Shown here piece by piece: positions 34,201 through 39,461 of a stretch of 64,000 nucleotides of DNA. How positions within the stretch are numbered: the first letter of the stretch is position 1; each line of letters opens with the position of its first letter. The position numbers and the translations under genes are program-made. Where the stretch lies: the NCBI RefSeq assembly GCF_030867095.1, contig NC_081824.1, positions 169,640,933 through 169,704,932 of the forward strand, read 5' to 3'. Below the pieces are notes generated by a model. It had not been told where the DNA came from. It made no database searches and saw nothing but the letters and a program-made list of their open reading frames with translations. The stretch is from Alligator mississippiensis. Taxonomy: Eukaryota > Chordata > Crocodylia > Alligatoridae.

Positions 34201-35879
34201 CCTGAGCCCCTCCTCTTCTGGTCAGATATTCTCCTGACTGACCGCAGGTGTGCTTTTCAGCTGGTTCTGTGGTTTAGCTGTGGTTCTTCTGCTGCTGCCT
34301 ATCCAGGGCTGTGGCCTACTGTCCTACTGCTAGGCAGCTAGCCATGCACTAGGCACTGGCAACCTATCGGTTCCTGGGTGCCTATTCTTCTGCAGCTAGC
34401 CTGTGGTCAGCTGCTTGCTCCTACCTGTAGATCTACCTGTTGTAGTAAGAGAAGCCTCTAGCTCCCTGTTCCACCTGGGTCCCAGAAATTAAAAGGTCCC
34501 CAGGGCACTCCCGCTACTGTCCTCAGTCTGCTGGGATAACACGCACTGTCTACATGTCCCAGGGCTCATCAGGACGGTAGTGATATAGAATTTGTGTCAG
34601 AACAGCCTGCTCCTAAGCCCTTGTCCTTGTGTCGGTCTGTCTATCTTGCCTACATGAGCTCCTTTCTTGCTTTTCCCTTGCTAGGAGATAGTCAGAGAGC
34701 CAACAGCCAGATGACAGGGCACAGGCGGTTCCAGTGGTCGCCAACAGGATCTCCAAGGTCACGGGATGCCAACTACCAGGAGGAAGACTATGCCCTCGTA
34801 ACCAACAAGAGGAGGTCCTACTCATTCACCTCAGGTACACAGTGTGGGAAGAAAAGGATCAGGAGCTCTGGTCCCATGTCTCTGGAGTGCTCTCCATTGC
34901 AACTTGTGGGCCTCTGGTTCCCCCTCGGCAGTGCAGACCCACCTTCCCAGGGGGTTGCGTATGCAAAGGGTGCTGAACAGAGAAGGTGAGAGTTTTGATT
35001 GGCTGGCTGTGCCTGGATGCCACCCATGACTGGTACTCTACTTAGGGATGATAGGGATGGGCTGAGATCCAGGCCTCTGGGGATCCCAGCAGGTGCCCTG
35101 ATCTGGAAGGGGTTTTAAAAGCCCAAGGCTGGGGATGTGACTTGCTTTTGGTTGAACTCATTCTGAGGTGGGAACAGGGTGAATACCTGTTACGCAGCAC
35201 GGCTTAAAGGACCCATTCACCATGCTGCGAAGTAGCCGAGCTGCTGTGGCTGGCTGCTGGATGTTGGCTGGGCTCCTGTGACTAAATGCAGCATCATTAT
35301 TCCAGCTAAACCCCAGGCTTTCCTGGGGATTTGAGACCTTTCTATTCAAGGTCGCAATTCCATTGCTGATGGCGACCACCAGATGGCACCAACACCCTTC
35401 GCCTCTCAGGAAAACACCTGTGATACAGAGGAGTCTGCTCAAGGCAGCTTGTGAGACCGCCCCCAAAATAAACTGCAACACTCTTATCCCATTCCTGGAC
35501 AGTCCCCTGTGCACAGCACCAGTTTGGAGCTGGCACCATGGAAGTGACTCACCCCCTGTGCCCCATTCTTGGGCACCCCTGTTGGTTCAGTGAGGTTGAT
35601 GTTACTGTGGGAAGTAGCAACCCACCCCGTGCTCTGTCTCTTTCAGCCACCTACCAGAAGATCACGCCAGTGTCAGTACCCAAGGAGCCTTTGGAGCCTG
35701 GGAGCAGCTATTCCATTACGCTGTACATCGGGGAGCAGGCCATGCCCAGGGCTCGCTGCCACTCCTTCGTGGCTACGCCAGGGAGCCCTCGGGAGGTGCT
35801 AGGGGAGAGGGGCCAGGGCCCCCCTCCTCGCCCCAAGAACAAATCTGTCTTCAAGAAGTTCTTCGGGAAGAAAGAATGA
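7258..35879 (+). CDS. SPTBN5: 3' part of a beta-spectrin-family gene, tentatively SPTBN5 (31 exons in window)
   Basis: Joining 31 exon segments with consistent splice phases gives one open frame of about 2,034 residues ending in TGA at 35877-35879. Beta-spectrins form tetramers with alpha-spectrin under the plasma membrane and bind actin, ankyrin and phosphoinositides. Order (fragment residues): spectrin repeats 1-289; disordered linker about 290-380; repeats and divergent coiled coil about 381-905; non-repeat region about 906-1723; PH domain about 1733-1838; disordered tail to 2034. The PH domain has MEGALERKH, GGRK, the R-x-W of the second strand, FYQDRKD, KKTNCFRLQL, GSEYLL and the closing helix with W (NEWVSKL). 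The gene is cut at its 5' side: calponin-homology domains and most repeats are absent. SPTB, SPTBN1, SPTBN2 and SPTBN4 are strongly conserved and do not look like this, so beta-V is preferred by elimination. No neighbouring EHD4 or PLA2G4 gene is visible to confirm synteny. Family assignment is firm; the symbol is perhaps 50-60% sure. Confidence 0.85.
8132..8263 (+). CDS. SPTBN5: exon 2: spectrin repeat helix A/B
   Basis: The acceptor is TTTGGCAG and the donor GTATGG; 132 bp, phase 0 to 0. It encodes 44 residues with the heptad pattern of spectrin helices A and B, including the invariant helix-A tryptophan (ENWVQGKL) and a DWERVAQNLQ stretch. Confidence 0.88.
8485..8676 (+). CDS. SPTBN5: exon 3: spectrin repeat helix B/C and start of the next repeat
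   Basis: The acceptor is CTTTCCCCAG and the donor GTATGG; 192 bp, phase 0 to 0. The 64 residues close one repeat (helix C with EQWQLLKQ) and open the next (QEFNTKAEQLEAWIRQK, a textbook helix A with its W). Confidence 0.92.
9004..9087 (+). CDS. SPTBN5: exon 4: spectrin repeat segment
   Basis: The acceptor is CTGTCCCAG and the donor GTAAAA; 84 bp, phase 0 to 0. It encodes 28 residues (start EEKPMLAALL) that continue helix A and the A-B loop. The following 578-bp intron holds an (AT)n(AG)n microsatellite. Confidence 0.85.
9447..9478. repeat. (AT)n(AG)n microsatellite
   Basis: Compound dinucleotide repeat in the intron after exon 4. Confidence 0.9.
9666..9784 (+). CDS. SPTBN5: exon 5: spectrin repeat helix B/C
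   Basis: The acceptor is TTGGCCCAG and the donor GTGAGC; 119 bp, phase 0 to 2. The segment HEEMNTLAQRLEKQ is helix B and ISARRKHLNKM opens helix C, where spectrins normally have a basic stretch before L-x-x-x-W. Confidence 0.92.
9990..10104 (+). CDS. SPTBN5: exon 6: spectrin repeat helix C and next helix A
   Basis: The acceptor is CTCCTCCCAG and the donor GTACCC; 115 bp, phase 2 to 0. It completes MWLRLQGTLKEH, the helix-C tryptophan motif, and then runs into the next repeat (LEAAAFIQQADMLL). The 946-bp intron that follows shows no feature I can identify. Confidence 0.92.
11051..11137 (+). CDS. SPTBN5: exon 7: spectrin repeat segment
   Basis: The acceptor is CATCTTGCAG and the donor GTAAGT; 87 bp, phase 0 to 0. 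The 29 residues contain the A-B loop and the start of helix B (REQDVRDIASQVM). The open frame does run on past the donor, but the spectrin pattern stops there. Confidence 0.88.
11614..11729 (+). CDS. SPTBN5: exon 8: spectrin repeat helix B/C
   Basis: The acceptor is CTCTCCTTCAG and the donor GTATGG; 116 bp, phase 0 to 2. The encoded residues (ILDVTVSQLISLHP, then HKHRDVKESWARLQEVL) are helix B and a classic helix C with W. This is the last regular repeat before a disordered linker. The next intron (1,153 bp) holds a CR1 tail and a hAT-like repeat. Confidence 0.93.
11815..11905 (+). repeat. CR1 LINE 3'-end fragment
   Basis: GGGGGTTGGACTAGATAACT followed by CTTCCAGCCTTATGATCC is the CR1 tail. 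Confidence 0.8.
11965..12300. repeat. possible hAT-like element
   Basis: It begins near GAGGGGCCGGATCCAGCCCA and ends near GATGTGGCCCTCCAACCAAT, both resembling hAT-family subterminal sequence, with GC-rich interior repeats as in 6215-6882. No clear inverted repeats or duplication. The rest to 12882 shows nothing. Confidence 0.4.
12883..13021 (+). CDS. SPTBN5: exon 9: disordered Ser/Pro/Glu/Lys linker
   Basis: The acceptor is CCCTTCTCCTAG and the donor GTAAGA; 139 bp, phase 2 to 0. The 46 residues are rich in S, P, E, G and K (SLTSSSPREALSPEQTGG, then DKKKR) and have no heptad pattern, so the repeat array is interrupted here. Confidence 0.85.
13648..13754 (+). CDS. SPTBN5: exon 10: disordered linker, continued
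   Basis: The acceptor is TTTTTGTGCCCTAG and the donor GTACTG; 107 bp, phase 0 to 2. It encodes about 36 Gly/Ser/Glu/His-rich residues with no recognisable fold. Supported by splice sites and phase only. Confidence 0.72.
14085..14172 (+). CDS. SPTBN5: exon 11: end of linker, start of next repeat
   Basis: The acceptor is CTCTCTCCCACAG and the donor GTAATG; 88 bp, phase 2 to 0. The last residues (ESQLQNYCQAANM) start a new spectrin helix A. Confidence 0.85.
14327..14461 (+). CDS. SPTBN5: exon 12: spectrin repeat helix A/B
   Basis: The acceptor is GTGCCCAACAG and the donor GTGAGC; 135 bp, phase 0 to 0. AISWLKEGAGPG carries the helix-A W, and ENLEALQSHQEIL is helix B. Confidence 0.9.
14871..15008 (+). 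CDS. SPTBN5: exon 13: spectrin repeat helix B/C
   Basis: The acceptor is CCTGCCACAG and the donor GTGTGT; 138 bp, phase 0 to 0. It contains RELVGLWEELQRKHQ, a helix-C core with W. The following 793-bp intron shows no recognised element. Confidence 0.92.
15802..16058 (+). CDS. SPTBN5: exon 14: spectrin repeat helix A/B (exon later copied in the intron)
   Basis: The acceptor is CTTTCCCACAG and the donor GTGAGT; 257 bp, phase 0 to 2. The 85 residues hold a helix A with W (DRAEHWLQGVAG), a helix B (ENQLLLWGIRLQALREEM) and the start of helix C. A decayed partial copy of this exon lies about 200 bp into the next intron. Confidence 0.93.
16259..16400 (+). pseudogene. decayed intronic copy of part of exon 14
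   Basis: The segment matches exon 14 around GGAGAACCAGCTCCTGCT and on through the part encoding QEEMGREP. In the exon's frame, the Trp codon TGG is TGA here (LLL-stop-GLQLQAMQEE against LLLWGIRLQALREE). No spliceable, stop-free version is visible. It is an intragenic duplication or a dead alternative exon. Confidence 0.8.
16450..16573 (+). CDS. SPTBN5: exon 15: spectrin repeat helix C
   Basis: The acceptor is TGCTGCGCCAG and the donor GTGAGC; 124 bp, phase 2 to 0. It encodes AALRRRASDLRDSLVLSEF, a helix C in which the usual W is replaced, so the repeats become divergent from here on. Confidence 0.9.
16855..17049 (+). CDS. SPTBN5: exon 16: divergent spectrin-like helical segment
   Basis: The acceptor is TTTGCTTTAG and the donor GTATGG; 195 bp, phase 0 to 0. 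The 65 residues are strongly helical with heptads (LGELQEAVEMLNDAVKERER) but lack the standard tryptophans. Confidence 0.9.
17215..17330 (+). repeat. possible MIR-type SINE fragment
   Basis: GGGAGCCAGGACTCCTAGGTTCT resembles the segment of reptilian MIR that follows the tRNA-like head; described here by its first bases only (GGGAGCCAGGACTCC). The rest of the intron to 17523 has no recognised element. Confidence 0.35.
17524..17679 (+). CDS. SPTBN5: exon 17: divergent spectrin-like helical segment
   Basis: The acceptor is CTCCTCCCCCCAG and the donor GTGAGT; 156 bp, phase 0 to 0. The 52 residues form amphipathic helices (HMQAVRCRAETLARDIAQAE) and include one W in SEWDLQGLQ. Confidence 0.9.
17748..17761 (-). 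promoter_or_regulatory. possible CTCF-type motif
   Basis: Read on the minus strand, CCAGTAGAGAGCGC fits the CTCF core CCASYAGRKGGCRS at 13 of 14 positions. Occupancy is unknown. It lies in the 799-bp intron after exon 17, which otherwise shows nothing. Confidence 0.3.
18479..18699 (+). CDS. SPTBN5: exon 18: divergent spectrin-like helical segment
   Basis: The acceptor is TGTGTCCCCAG and the donor GTGAGT; 221 bp, phase 0 to 2. It encodes a long amphipathic stretch (ALEGHLEELQRAATHLEKL, later RMEQAGQLRQFFRDYL). The next intron (1,243 bp) contains a MIR-like fragment. Confidence 0.92.
19490..19592 (+). repeat. MIR-type SINE fragment
   Basis: TTGGTGACCTGAGCATGTCC and CTGTGCCTCAGT match the conserved central MIR region (a 'gtgaccttgggcaagtc...tctgtgcctcagtt' pattern). 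The copy is short and degraded. Confidence 0.6.
19943..20120 (+). CDS. SPTBN5: exon 19: helical segment, last repeat region
   Basis: The acceptor is CTGCGTCCCCAG and the donor GTAAGC; 178 bp, phase 2 to 0. It begins with SWTEDTRAQIF and continues with ECELERKIEDKFMEFEELAAA-like heptads (actual start of that helix: CEELERKIEDK). This looks like the last spectrin repeat before the long insertion. Confidence 0.92.
20537..20695 (+). CDS. SPTBN5: exon 20: end of last repeat, start of the non-repeat region
   Basis: The acceptor is TCCCCCCTTAG and the donor GTGAGT; 159 bp, phase 0 to 0. The first half is helical (ERMEELQSMLGWVLVRWRAQ, with two W), the second half is a polar G/S/D/Q-rich stretch. 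The change marks the end of the repeat array. Confidence 0.92.
20905..21115 (+). repeat. MIR-type SINE
   Basis: The copy starts near GGAGTTGGGATCCTTGGGTT, includes CTGTGCCTCAGTTTC, and ends with a version of the MIR 3' end (GCGAAGCACTTGGGGATCCC). It sits in the 619-bp intron after exon 20. Confidence 0.7.
21315..21725 (+). CDS. SPTBN5: exon 21: disordered Pro/Ser-rich segment with a hydrophobic beta-like motif
   Basis: The acceptor is TTGCTTCTCAG and the donor GTGGGT; 411 bp, phase 0 to 0. The 137 residues are mostly P, S, Q and E and predicted disordered by composition. They include an unusual hydrophobic patch (PVVVVPP, then GGTVSLILSIGKKGDKR). I know no named domain matching it. Confidence 0.88.
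22294..22413 (+). CDS. SPTBN5: exon 22: small basic segment
   Basis: The acceptor is CCCCACCCTCAG and the donor GTAACA; 120 bp, phase 0 to 0. The 40 residues are strongly basic and amphipathic (FWKRCQGLLGNTLGSLRRKR, then KSSRQP). RRKRK could be a nuclear-localisation or lipid-binding patch; that is inference. The next intron (1,598 bp) shows no recognised element. Confidence 0.85.
24012..25886 (+). CDS. SPTBN5: exon 23: giant 1,875-bp exon, disordered region between repeats and PH domain
   Basis: The acceptor is TATGTTTCTCAG and the donor GTCAGA; phase 0 to 0, 625 codons without a stop. The residues are S, P, G, E and K rich with little predicted structure. Exceptions are a short helical piece (HQLSRISMLREQAGQEWNQL), a hydrophobic FPLINLDLRATPQL patch, and an acidic ELFEKDEEELQAIWSS stretch. 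Vertebrate beta-spectrins normally have much shorter sequence here, split into ordinary exons. No homologous domain is recognised. The open frame of this length argues for real coding sequence. Confidence 0.9.
26025..26430 (+). repeat. unclassified dispersed repeat, copy 1
   Basis: This intronic segment aligns over most of its length with 37050-37435. Shared landmarks are TGTAGTGGAGGGT near the start, GGGAGGATCTTG..CTACAC, TATCTGAAGCCCCAGG-like, and AATTTGGAACTGATTTGGC before an A-rich end. The A-rich 3' end suggests a retroposon. Family unknown to me. The rest of the 1,565-bp intron (26431-27451) shows nothing clear. Confidence 0.7.
27452..27532 (+). CDS. SPTBN5: exon 24: PH domain, first strand
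   Basis: The acceptor is TCTCTTTGCAG and the donor GTACAG; 81 bp, phase 0 to 0. MEGALERKHVLQTGGRK is the first beta strand and loop of a beta-spectrin PH domain (pattern M-E-G-x-L-x-R-K-H). Confidence 0.93.
28419..28505 (+). CDS. SPTBN5: exon 25: PH domain, strands 2-3
   Basis: The acceptor is CGGTCTTGTAG and the donor GTATAT; 87 bp, phase 0 to 0. It encodes ANYRTWSLFHTVLM, in which R-x-W is the conserved second strand, and LCFYQDRKD, the third strand and loop. The basic K and R positions of the first two strands are those used for phosphoinositide binding in spectrin PH domains. Confidence 0.95.
28590..28765 (+). repeat. MIR-type SINE fragment
   Basis: GGAGTCAGGACTCCTGGGTT followed by CCATGGGCAAGTGCCTTC is the MIR order with an internal expansion. 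The rest of the 877-bp intron has no recognised element. Confidence 0.6.
29383..29474 (+). CDS. SPTBN5: exon 26: PH domain, middle strands
   Basis: The acceptor is TCTGTGCTACAG and the donor GTGAGT; 92 bp, phase 0 to 2. LPLNLSGARC and YTKKTNCFRLQ give the strand-loop-strand with the K-K-x-x-x-F-x-L pattern of spectrin PH domains. Confidence 0.95.
29868..29975. mobile_element. short interspersed element nested in the hAT element
   Basis: A 108-bp segment starting TTGCAGGGGTGTAGGTTGTA and containing GGTCTAATAAAAAATATCAG is flanked by CAGTAATAATTTG on the 5' side (29855-29867) and by a (TAA)-expanded version on the 3' side (29976-30003). It looks like a truncated reptilian retroposon (Penelope-like or other); I cannot name it. 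Confidence 0.65.
29976..30003. repeat. (TAA)n microsatellite
   Basis: Eight to nine ATA/TAA units lie directly in the 3' target-site copy of the nested element. Confidence 0.9.
30297..30313. repeat. G17 homopolymer
   Basis: Seventeen consecutive G bases lie in the intron before exon 27. The length may be unreliable because such runs are often misassembled. Confidence 0.9.
30429..30514 (+). CDS. SPTBN5: exon 27: PH domain, last strand and C-terminal helix
   Basis: The acceptor is GCCCTCACAG and the donor GTGAGG; 86 bp, phase 2 to 1. It encodes LRDGSEYLLRAPS and the closing helix MNEWVSKLQQ with the W found in all PH domains. Confidence 0.95.
30600..30931 (-). mobile_element. probable MITE fragment
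   Basis: Read on the minus strand, the 30931 end starts TAGGGTGGTCATTGGTCCTG, resembling the 'AGGGTGACCA..GTCCC' terminus of a DNA-transposon family common in turtles and crocodiles. The other end is not defined. The rest of this 1,440-bp intron holds a T-rich run at 31222-31247 and otherwise nothing recognised. Confidence 0.4.
31222..31247. repeat. T-rich run
   Basis: Runs of T8 and T14 separated by ATTA; low complexity. Confidence 0.85.
31955..32021 (+). CDS. SPTBN5: exon 28: post-PH tail, with a non-canonical GC donor
   Basis: The acceptor is TTTACCCACAG and the donor is AAG|GCAAGT, a GC-AG intron start whose flanks otherwise match the donor consensus. 67 bp, phase 1 to 2. It encodes FPEVDYFQAAVQPAEG. 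Only this donor keeps the frame in phase with the next exon. Confidence 0.82.
32484..32623 (+). CDS. SPTBN5: exon 29: post-PH tail with tandem acceptor
   Basis: The acceptor is ATATCCAG followed at once by CAG, a NAGNAG tandem that could include or skip one Ser codon. The donor is GTGAGC; 140 bp, phase 2 to 1. The residues are Ser/Gln/His-rich (VTAKSQEITLLPRSSARM). The following intron (2,061 bp) is C/T-rich and shows nothing else. Confidence 0.85.
34685..34834 (+). CDS. SPTBN5: exon 30: post-PH tail
   Basis: The acceptor is TTCCCTTGCTAG and the donor GTACAC; 150 bp, phase 1 to 1. The 50 residues are polar with an RSRD and KRRSYS basic-serine pattern suited to phosphorylation. No domain is recognised. 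Confidence 0.88.
35376..35389 (+). promoter_or_regulatory. CTCF-type motif in the last intron
   Basis: CCACCAGATGGCAC fits the CTCF core CCASYAGRKGGCRS at all 14 positions. It lies 258 bp before the last coding exon. The rest of the 812-bp intron has no recognised repeat. Confidence 0.5.
35647..35879 (+). CDS. SPTBN5: exon 31: terminal coding exon
   Basis: The acceptor is CTGTCTCTTTCAG, phase 1; 233 bp ending in TGA. It encodes a beta-like patch (SSYSITLYIGEQAM) and a basic C-terminus (PPPRPKNKSVFKKFFGKKE), of the kind other beta-spectrins end with. Confidence 0.93.
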
Positions 35880-36395
35880 GCCCAGGACAGGGGAACGCAG
35901 GCCAGAACTTGCCCATGTTTCTTCCTGCTGGGCCTGCCAGCTTGTGAACAGGAGCCTTCCTCACAGGAACTCTCCAAGCACCCGCTCACTGCAGGCACCA
36001 AACCCACAGGACTTGCTAACTCCCTACCCCCAGGGCTGGTGGGAGTGCAGAGGCAGAGATCTCTGCACTGATGGGCTCTGCTTACACACAGCCCCAGCAG
36101 AAAGCTGCACCTCACCTCCCCACAGGAGCAGCCACTGGGAAGGCACACTAAACAGGCACTTGGCATGGTGGGCTGTAGGAGGGAAAGCCGTGCTGTCTTT
36201 TTCAGGCCCTTCTCTTGGAGCATGTAGGGTCAGGTCTCTGTGTGACATGGAAGCTGATGGAGCCAGAGAGACTCTACCTTGTGCACAGCGTAACCCGGCA
36301 GCCTGTTCCCCAAGCACCCCAGTGCACCCGCAGTGCAGGGCGGAGAGTGGGAAAGAGTGGGATTATTTTTATTAAAGGCACACAGAACAATCTTG
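35880..36395 (+). other. 3' UTR of the spectrin gene
   Basis: The sequence runs from the stop codon to about 20 bp past the polyadenylation signal. It has no open continuation and no repeat. The exact cleavage site is not known. Confidence 0.7.
36371..36376 (+). promoter_or_regulatory. polyadenylation signal ATTAAA
   Basis: ATTAAA, the commonest variant signal, lies 492 bp after the stop codon. Confidence 0.65.
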
Positions 36396-36417
36396 AAGTC
36401 TCTTCATCCAGCTTATG

Positions 36418-36480
36418 TCCATGCAGGGAGTTGGACTCAGTGACCCTTGATGACCCTTCTAACCTTATGATTCTGTGACT
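36418..36480 (+). repeat. CR1 LINE 3'-end fragment
   Basis: GCAGGGAGTTGGACTCAGTG and CTTATGATTCTGTGA are the CR1 3' terminus. Confidence 0.8.
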
Positions 36481-37049
36481 CCTCCTTCCCTTGCTACCGC
36501 CAGGGCCTGTGCCACCTGGGACAGGAGAGTTGACCTGGGCTCTGAGTGCTGTTCCACAGGGTTAGGCAGAAGAAGGGGTTGCTTGGGATGGGATTCTCCT
36601 GGCTCTATCCTGGGGAAGCCTACCCTGGTCAGGCATGGCAGGGGCTTGGGGCTTTCATCTTGGGGCTCTCACCCTTCTCACTAAGAGGCTTGGGCTCAAA
36701 GTGCTCCTCATGCGTCACAGATGGTCGCTTAGCACTGAGCCACCAAGCTAGGGACTATGGTAGAGGTCACCAGACCCTCCTTCTCTTGGGAGTAGGTAGG
36801 AGCTCCTCACTCAAAGGCCCTTCAGAGGGGACACAGCCTTGAAAAGAGGCTGCCAAGTTCCTGCCCTGCCCTGTTTGCCCCCAGGCCTTGCTGGGGAAGG
36901 GGCTGTGGCCCAGGCCTAACTGGCTCATTTCATGCAGAGGAACTGAGGCCAGAGGCAACTCCTGCTTTTCACTCATCCACCTCCCAGACAGGGGAAATAC
37001 CATGACCATGGTGGTAGCATGGGAAGTACCCTGACCAAGATAATGCAAT

Positions 37050-37435
37050 TAAAATGGCATTGTGTAGTGGAGGGTTGCACCCTTGTCTACTTGCAGACAA
37101 GAGAGCTTCATAATTAACTTCCCACTGGCCGTCTTCCAGTGGGAGGATCTTGGCTACACGCCGACTTTATGGAAATGGGAGACTCCTCCCTAGGTTGCTC
37201 CTGCAGCCATACGGCTGAAGGCAAGCAAAACTTGGGGGCATCCCAACCCCAAGTCTCCAGGTTTGGGCCTGCATGTAGGATGCCTGCCAAAAGATTTGGA
37301 AGCATCTGAAGCCCCAGGTGGGGGTGGAGGATGCTTGCCGGTAGCAGGACCACATATGGTTCTTGAATGATTCACAGATTTGGAATTGATTTGGCTTGGG
37401 ACATGAAAAATTTTTCCTAAAAAAAAATCCACCTC
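37050..37435 (+). repeat. unclassified dispersed repeat, copy 2
   Basis: Same family as 26025-26430. The GTGTAGTGGAGGGTTG start, AGCATCTGAAGCCCCAGG and TTTGGAATTGATTTGGC landmarks occur in the same order, and the end is A-rich. Confidence 0.7.
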
Positions 37436-37518
37436 CCTAGGTGAGGGCTGTCTGAGGGGCCAGTAGCACTCTGCATCTGAGTGCATTCACCTGTTTTCCA
37501 CTGAATTCAGTGGGCTGC

Positions 37519-37609
37519 ACTGGTTTCTAGTGACTCCTAATCCCACCAGAACTGAGCAGGGCCCAAGGAGTGCTAGTAGGCTTCCTGGGCTGCCATGCAG
37601 AATATAGGC
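37519..37609 (+). repeat. dispersed 90-bp repeat, copy 1
   Basis: GTGACTCCTAATCCCACCAG and CTTCCTGGGCTGCC occur at the same spacing as in 38292-38385. Estimated identity about 80% by eye. Confidence 0.6.
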
Positions 37610-38291
37610 ATCAGACAGGGATGGAGGAAGGCTGCTCCAGGGCAAGAGTGAGAAACATCACAGTAACGGGCTGTCTCCAGTCAGTACTGGGGCTCCAAGC
37701 CCCACTCTCCCACACCCTACTCCAGTTTCCTTGTTGAAGTTGAGCCAGAATTGGATTTACAGTGTTTTCAAATCCCTGGGAATGCCCTGGCACCAAGCAG
37801 ACACAGGGCGTCTGAGGGCGTGGAGGTCGGTACTTGTGGTTAGAGGCAGACCCCGCTGACGTGGGAGTTCATGTCTGCTCTAGTTCCCATTGTCCTGCAG
37901 CACCATAGCCATTAGCCCCTTGCTCCCTGGAGCACAGGGCCAGGCGAGGAGGCAACCATGTTGTACTAGCATGCAGTGCTGCAGCAAGGGCTGAGGTAGA
38001 TCTGGGTCTGTTAGATTTCTGGGGCATCTGGTTTTTGGCACGTTTCACAAAGGGGATAGATAAGCAAGTGAATTGCAGCTTCTCATGAGTGAGCAGGTGC
38101 AACTCTAGGGAACACAGTACAAGAGGGCCACTGGGCCCTGTTCAAACAGCTAGGTAGGCCATTCCTATCCAGCCCTCACCTGGCAGTAAGGGTGATCCTT
38201 TCTTACTGCTCTCTTGTTCCTCTTTGTGTTGAAAAAGGGCTGACCTCTGCCCAGTTTTCAGGGACGTGGCCCAAGACCCCAGCCAAAACTA

Positions 38292-38385
38292 GTACTGGGC
38301 TGCGCTAGCTTCCAGTGACTCTTGATCCCACCAGAGCTGAGCAGAGTCTAAGGGGTGCTGGTCGGCTTCCTGGGCCACCTTACTG
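38292..38385 (+). repeat. dispersed 90-bp repeat, copy 2
   Basis: Matches 37519-37609 (GTGACTCTTGATCCCACCAG, then CTTCCTGGGCCACC). Confidence 0.6.
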
Positions 38386-39302
38386 GCAGCCATAGCCATC
38401 AAGCTGTGGGCTGGCTGGGCCTTAGAGACCAGGCTGTCCTCTTCCCCAGGAAAAGACATGAGACACCTTGGCAGGAGCTTGAGTCCTAGTGCCTGGGCTG
38501 TGCCAGTCTGAGTCTAGAAGGTTTCAGTTTTTAGGGCTTAGCCTGGCACCCCTGGTGTGACATCCCTGACCTTTCAGGGTACAGGGAGGCTAAATCTCAG
38601 CTCAGGGTTGTCCCTGCTATACTCCACTCTCTTCCCTTCCCCTGTTGGCTCTGACTCTGCTGGCTCCTGGGACAGTTTGCTTGCTTTGTTTCTCTACAGA
38701 ACCAAAGTAAATAGTGCATCTAAGCTGCTTTAATGGGAGCAGGGCAGCAGAGACAGCTTCTCTTCCTGCAGAAAGCACCTTGCTGCCCCCGGGCATGGGG
38801 AAGGGGTTGGGAGGAAGAGGAAGAAGAAGCTGAGATGAGGAGCTCCAGGCCTTCATCTCAACTGCACAAGACAGCTGGCCAGTAGTGACCCAGCATCATC
38901 CTGTGCTTGCCCAGGAGCCAAAATGAGGGACACAGTGGCTCCAAGACAACCTTTCTCATCCCACAATCCTCTGCACAGCGGACCAGGTCTCAGCACACCC
39001 GAAAGCCTGCAAGAGTTGCGGGTGACTCAGCAGCAGCAGCAGCATAAGCACAGGTGGTGCAGTGCCACGGAGAGTACCAGAGAGGGGTGGGAGCATGGGG
39101 CTTTCTCCACTCTGGCCCTTCACTGACCCTGCTGTCCTGCTCAAGAATCACCTGGAGGTCCTGCCCATTTGCTGCCACTTGGATCCCCTGCCCTTGCCTC
39201 CCAAGGCATGGCACTTGAACTCAGCTGTGCTGAGAACTGCTGACAAATCTCCCTTGTAGTTTCTCTGGAAGAATCACTTCCCCCCCTAATCCGTTTGTGC
39301 AG
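38386..39302. other. no gene seen
   Basis: Only a small (CAG)5-containing open frame at 38923-39126 and no other support. Confidence 0.5.
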
Positions 39303-39461
39303 CAGCCTCCACCTGCTGAGCCAGCAGGGGCCCTGCTGAGCCAGTCTCAGCCGGCAGCAAGACTAGGAAATCAGCCCGACGGCACAGAGCAGGGGAGAGC
39401 TGAGCTTGGCTCCAAGGAGCCCCGCAACCCAGCCACACTGGGGCAAGGAGATCTCCCTCCT
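39303..39461 (+). CDS. candidate exon of an unknown gene
   Basis: The segment has a CCGTTTGTGCAG acceptor, 159 bp of open phase-0 frame and a CCT|GTGAGT donor. The 53 residues are P/Q/G-rich and unrecognised. It may equally be chance. Confidence 0.25.
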
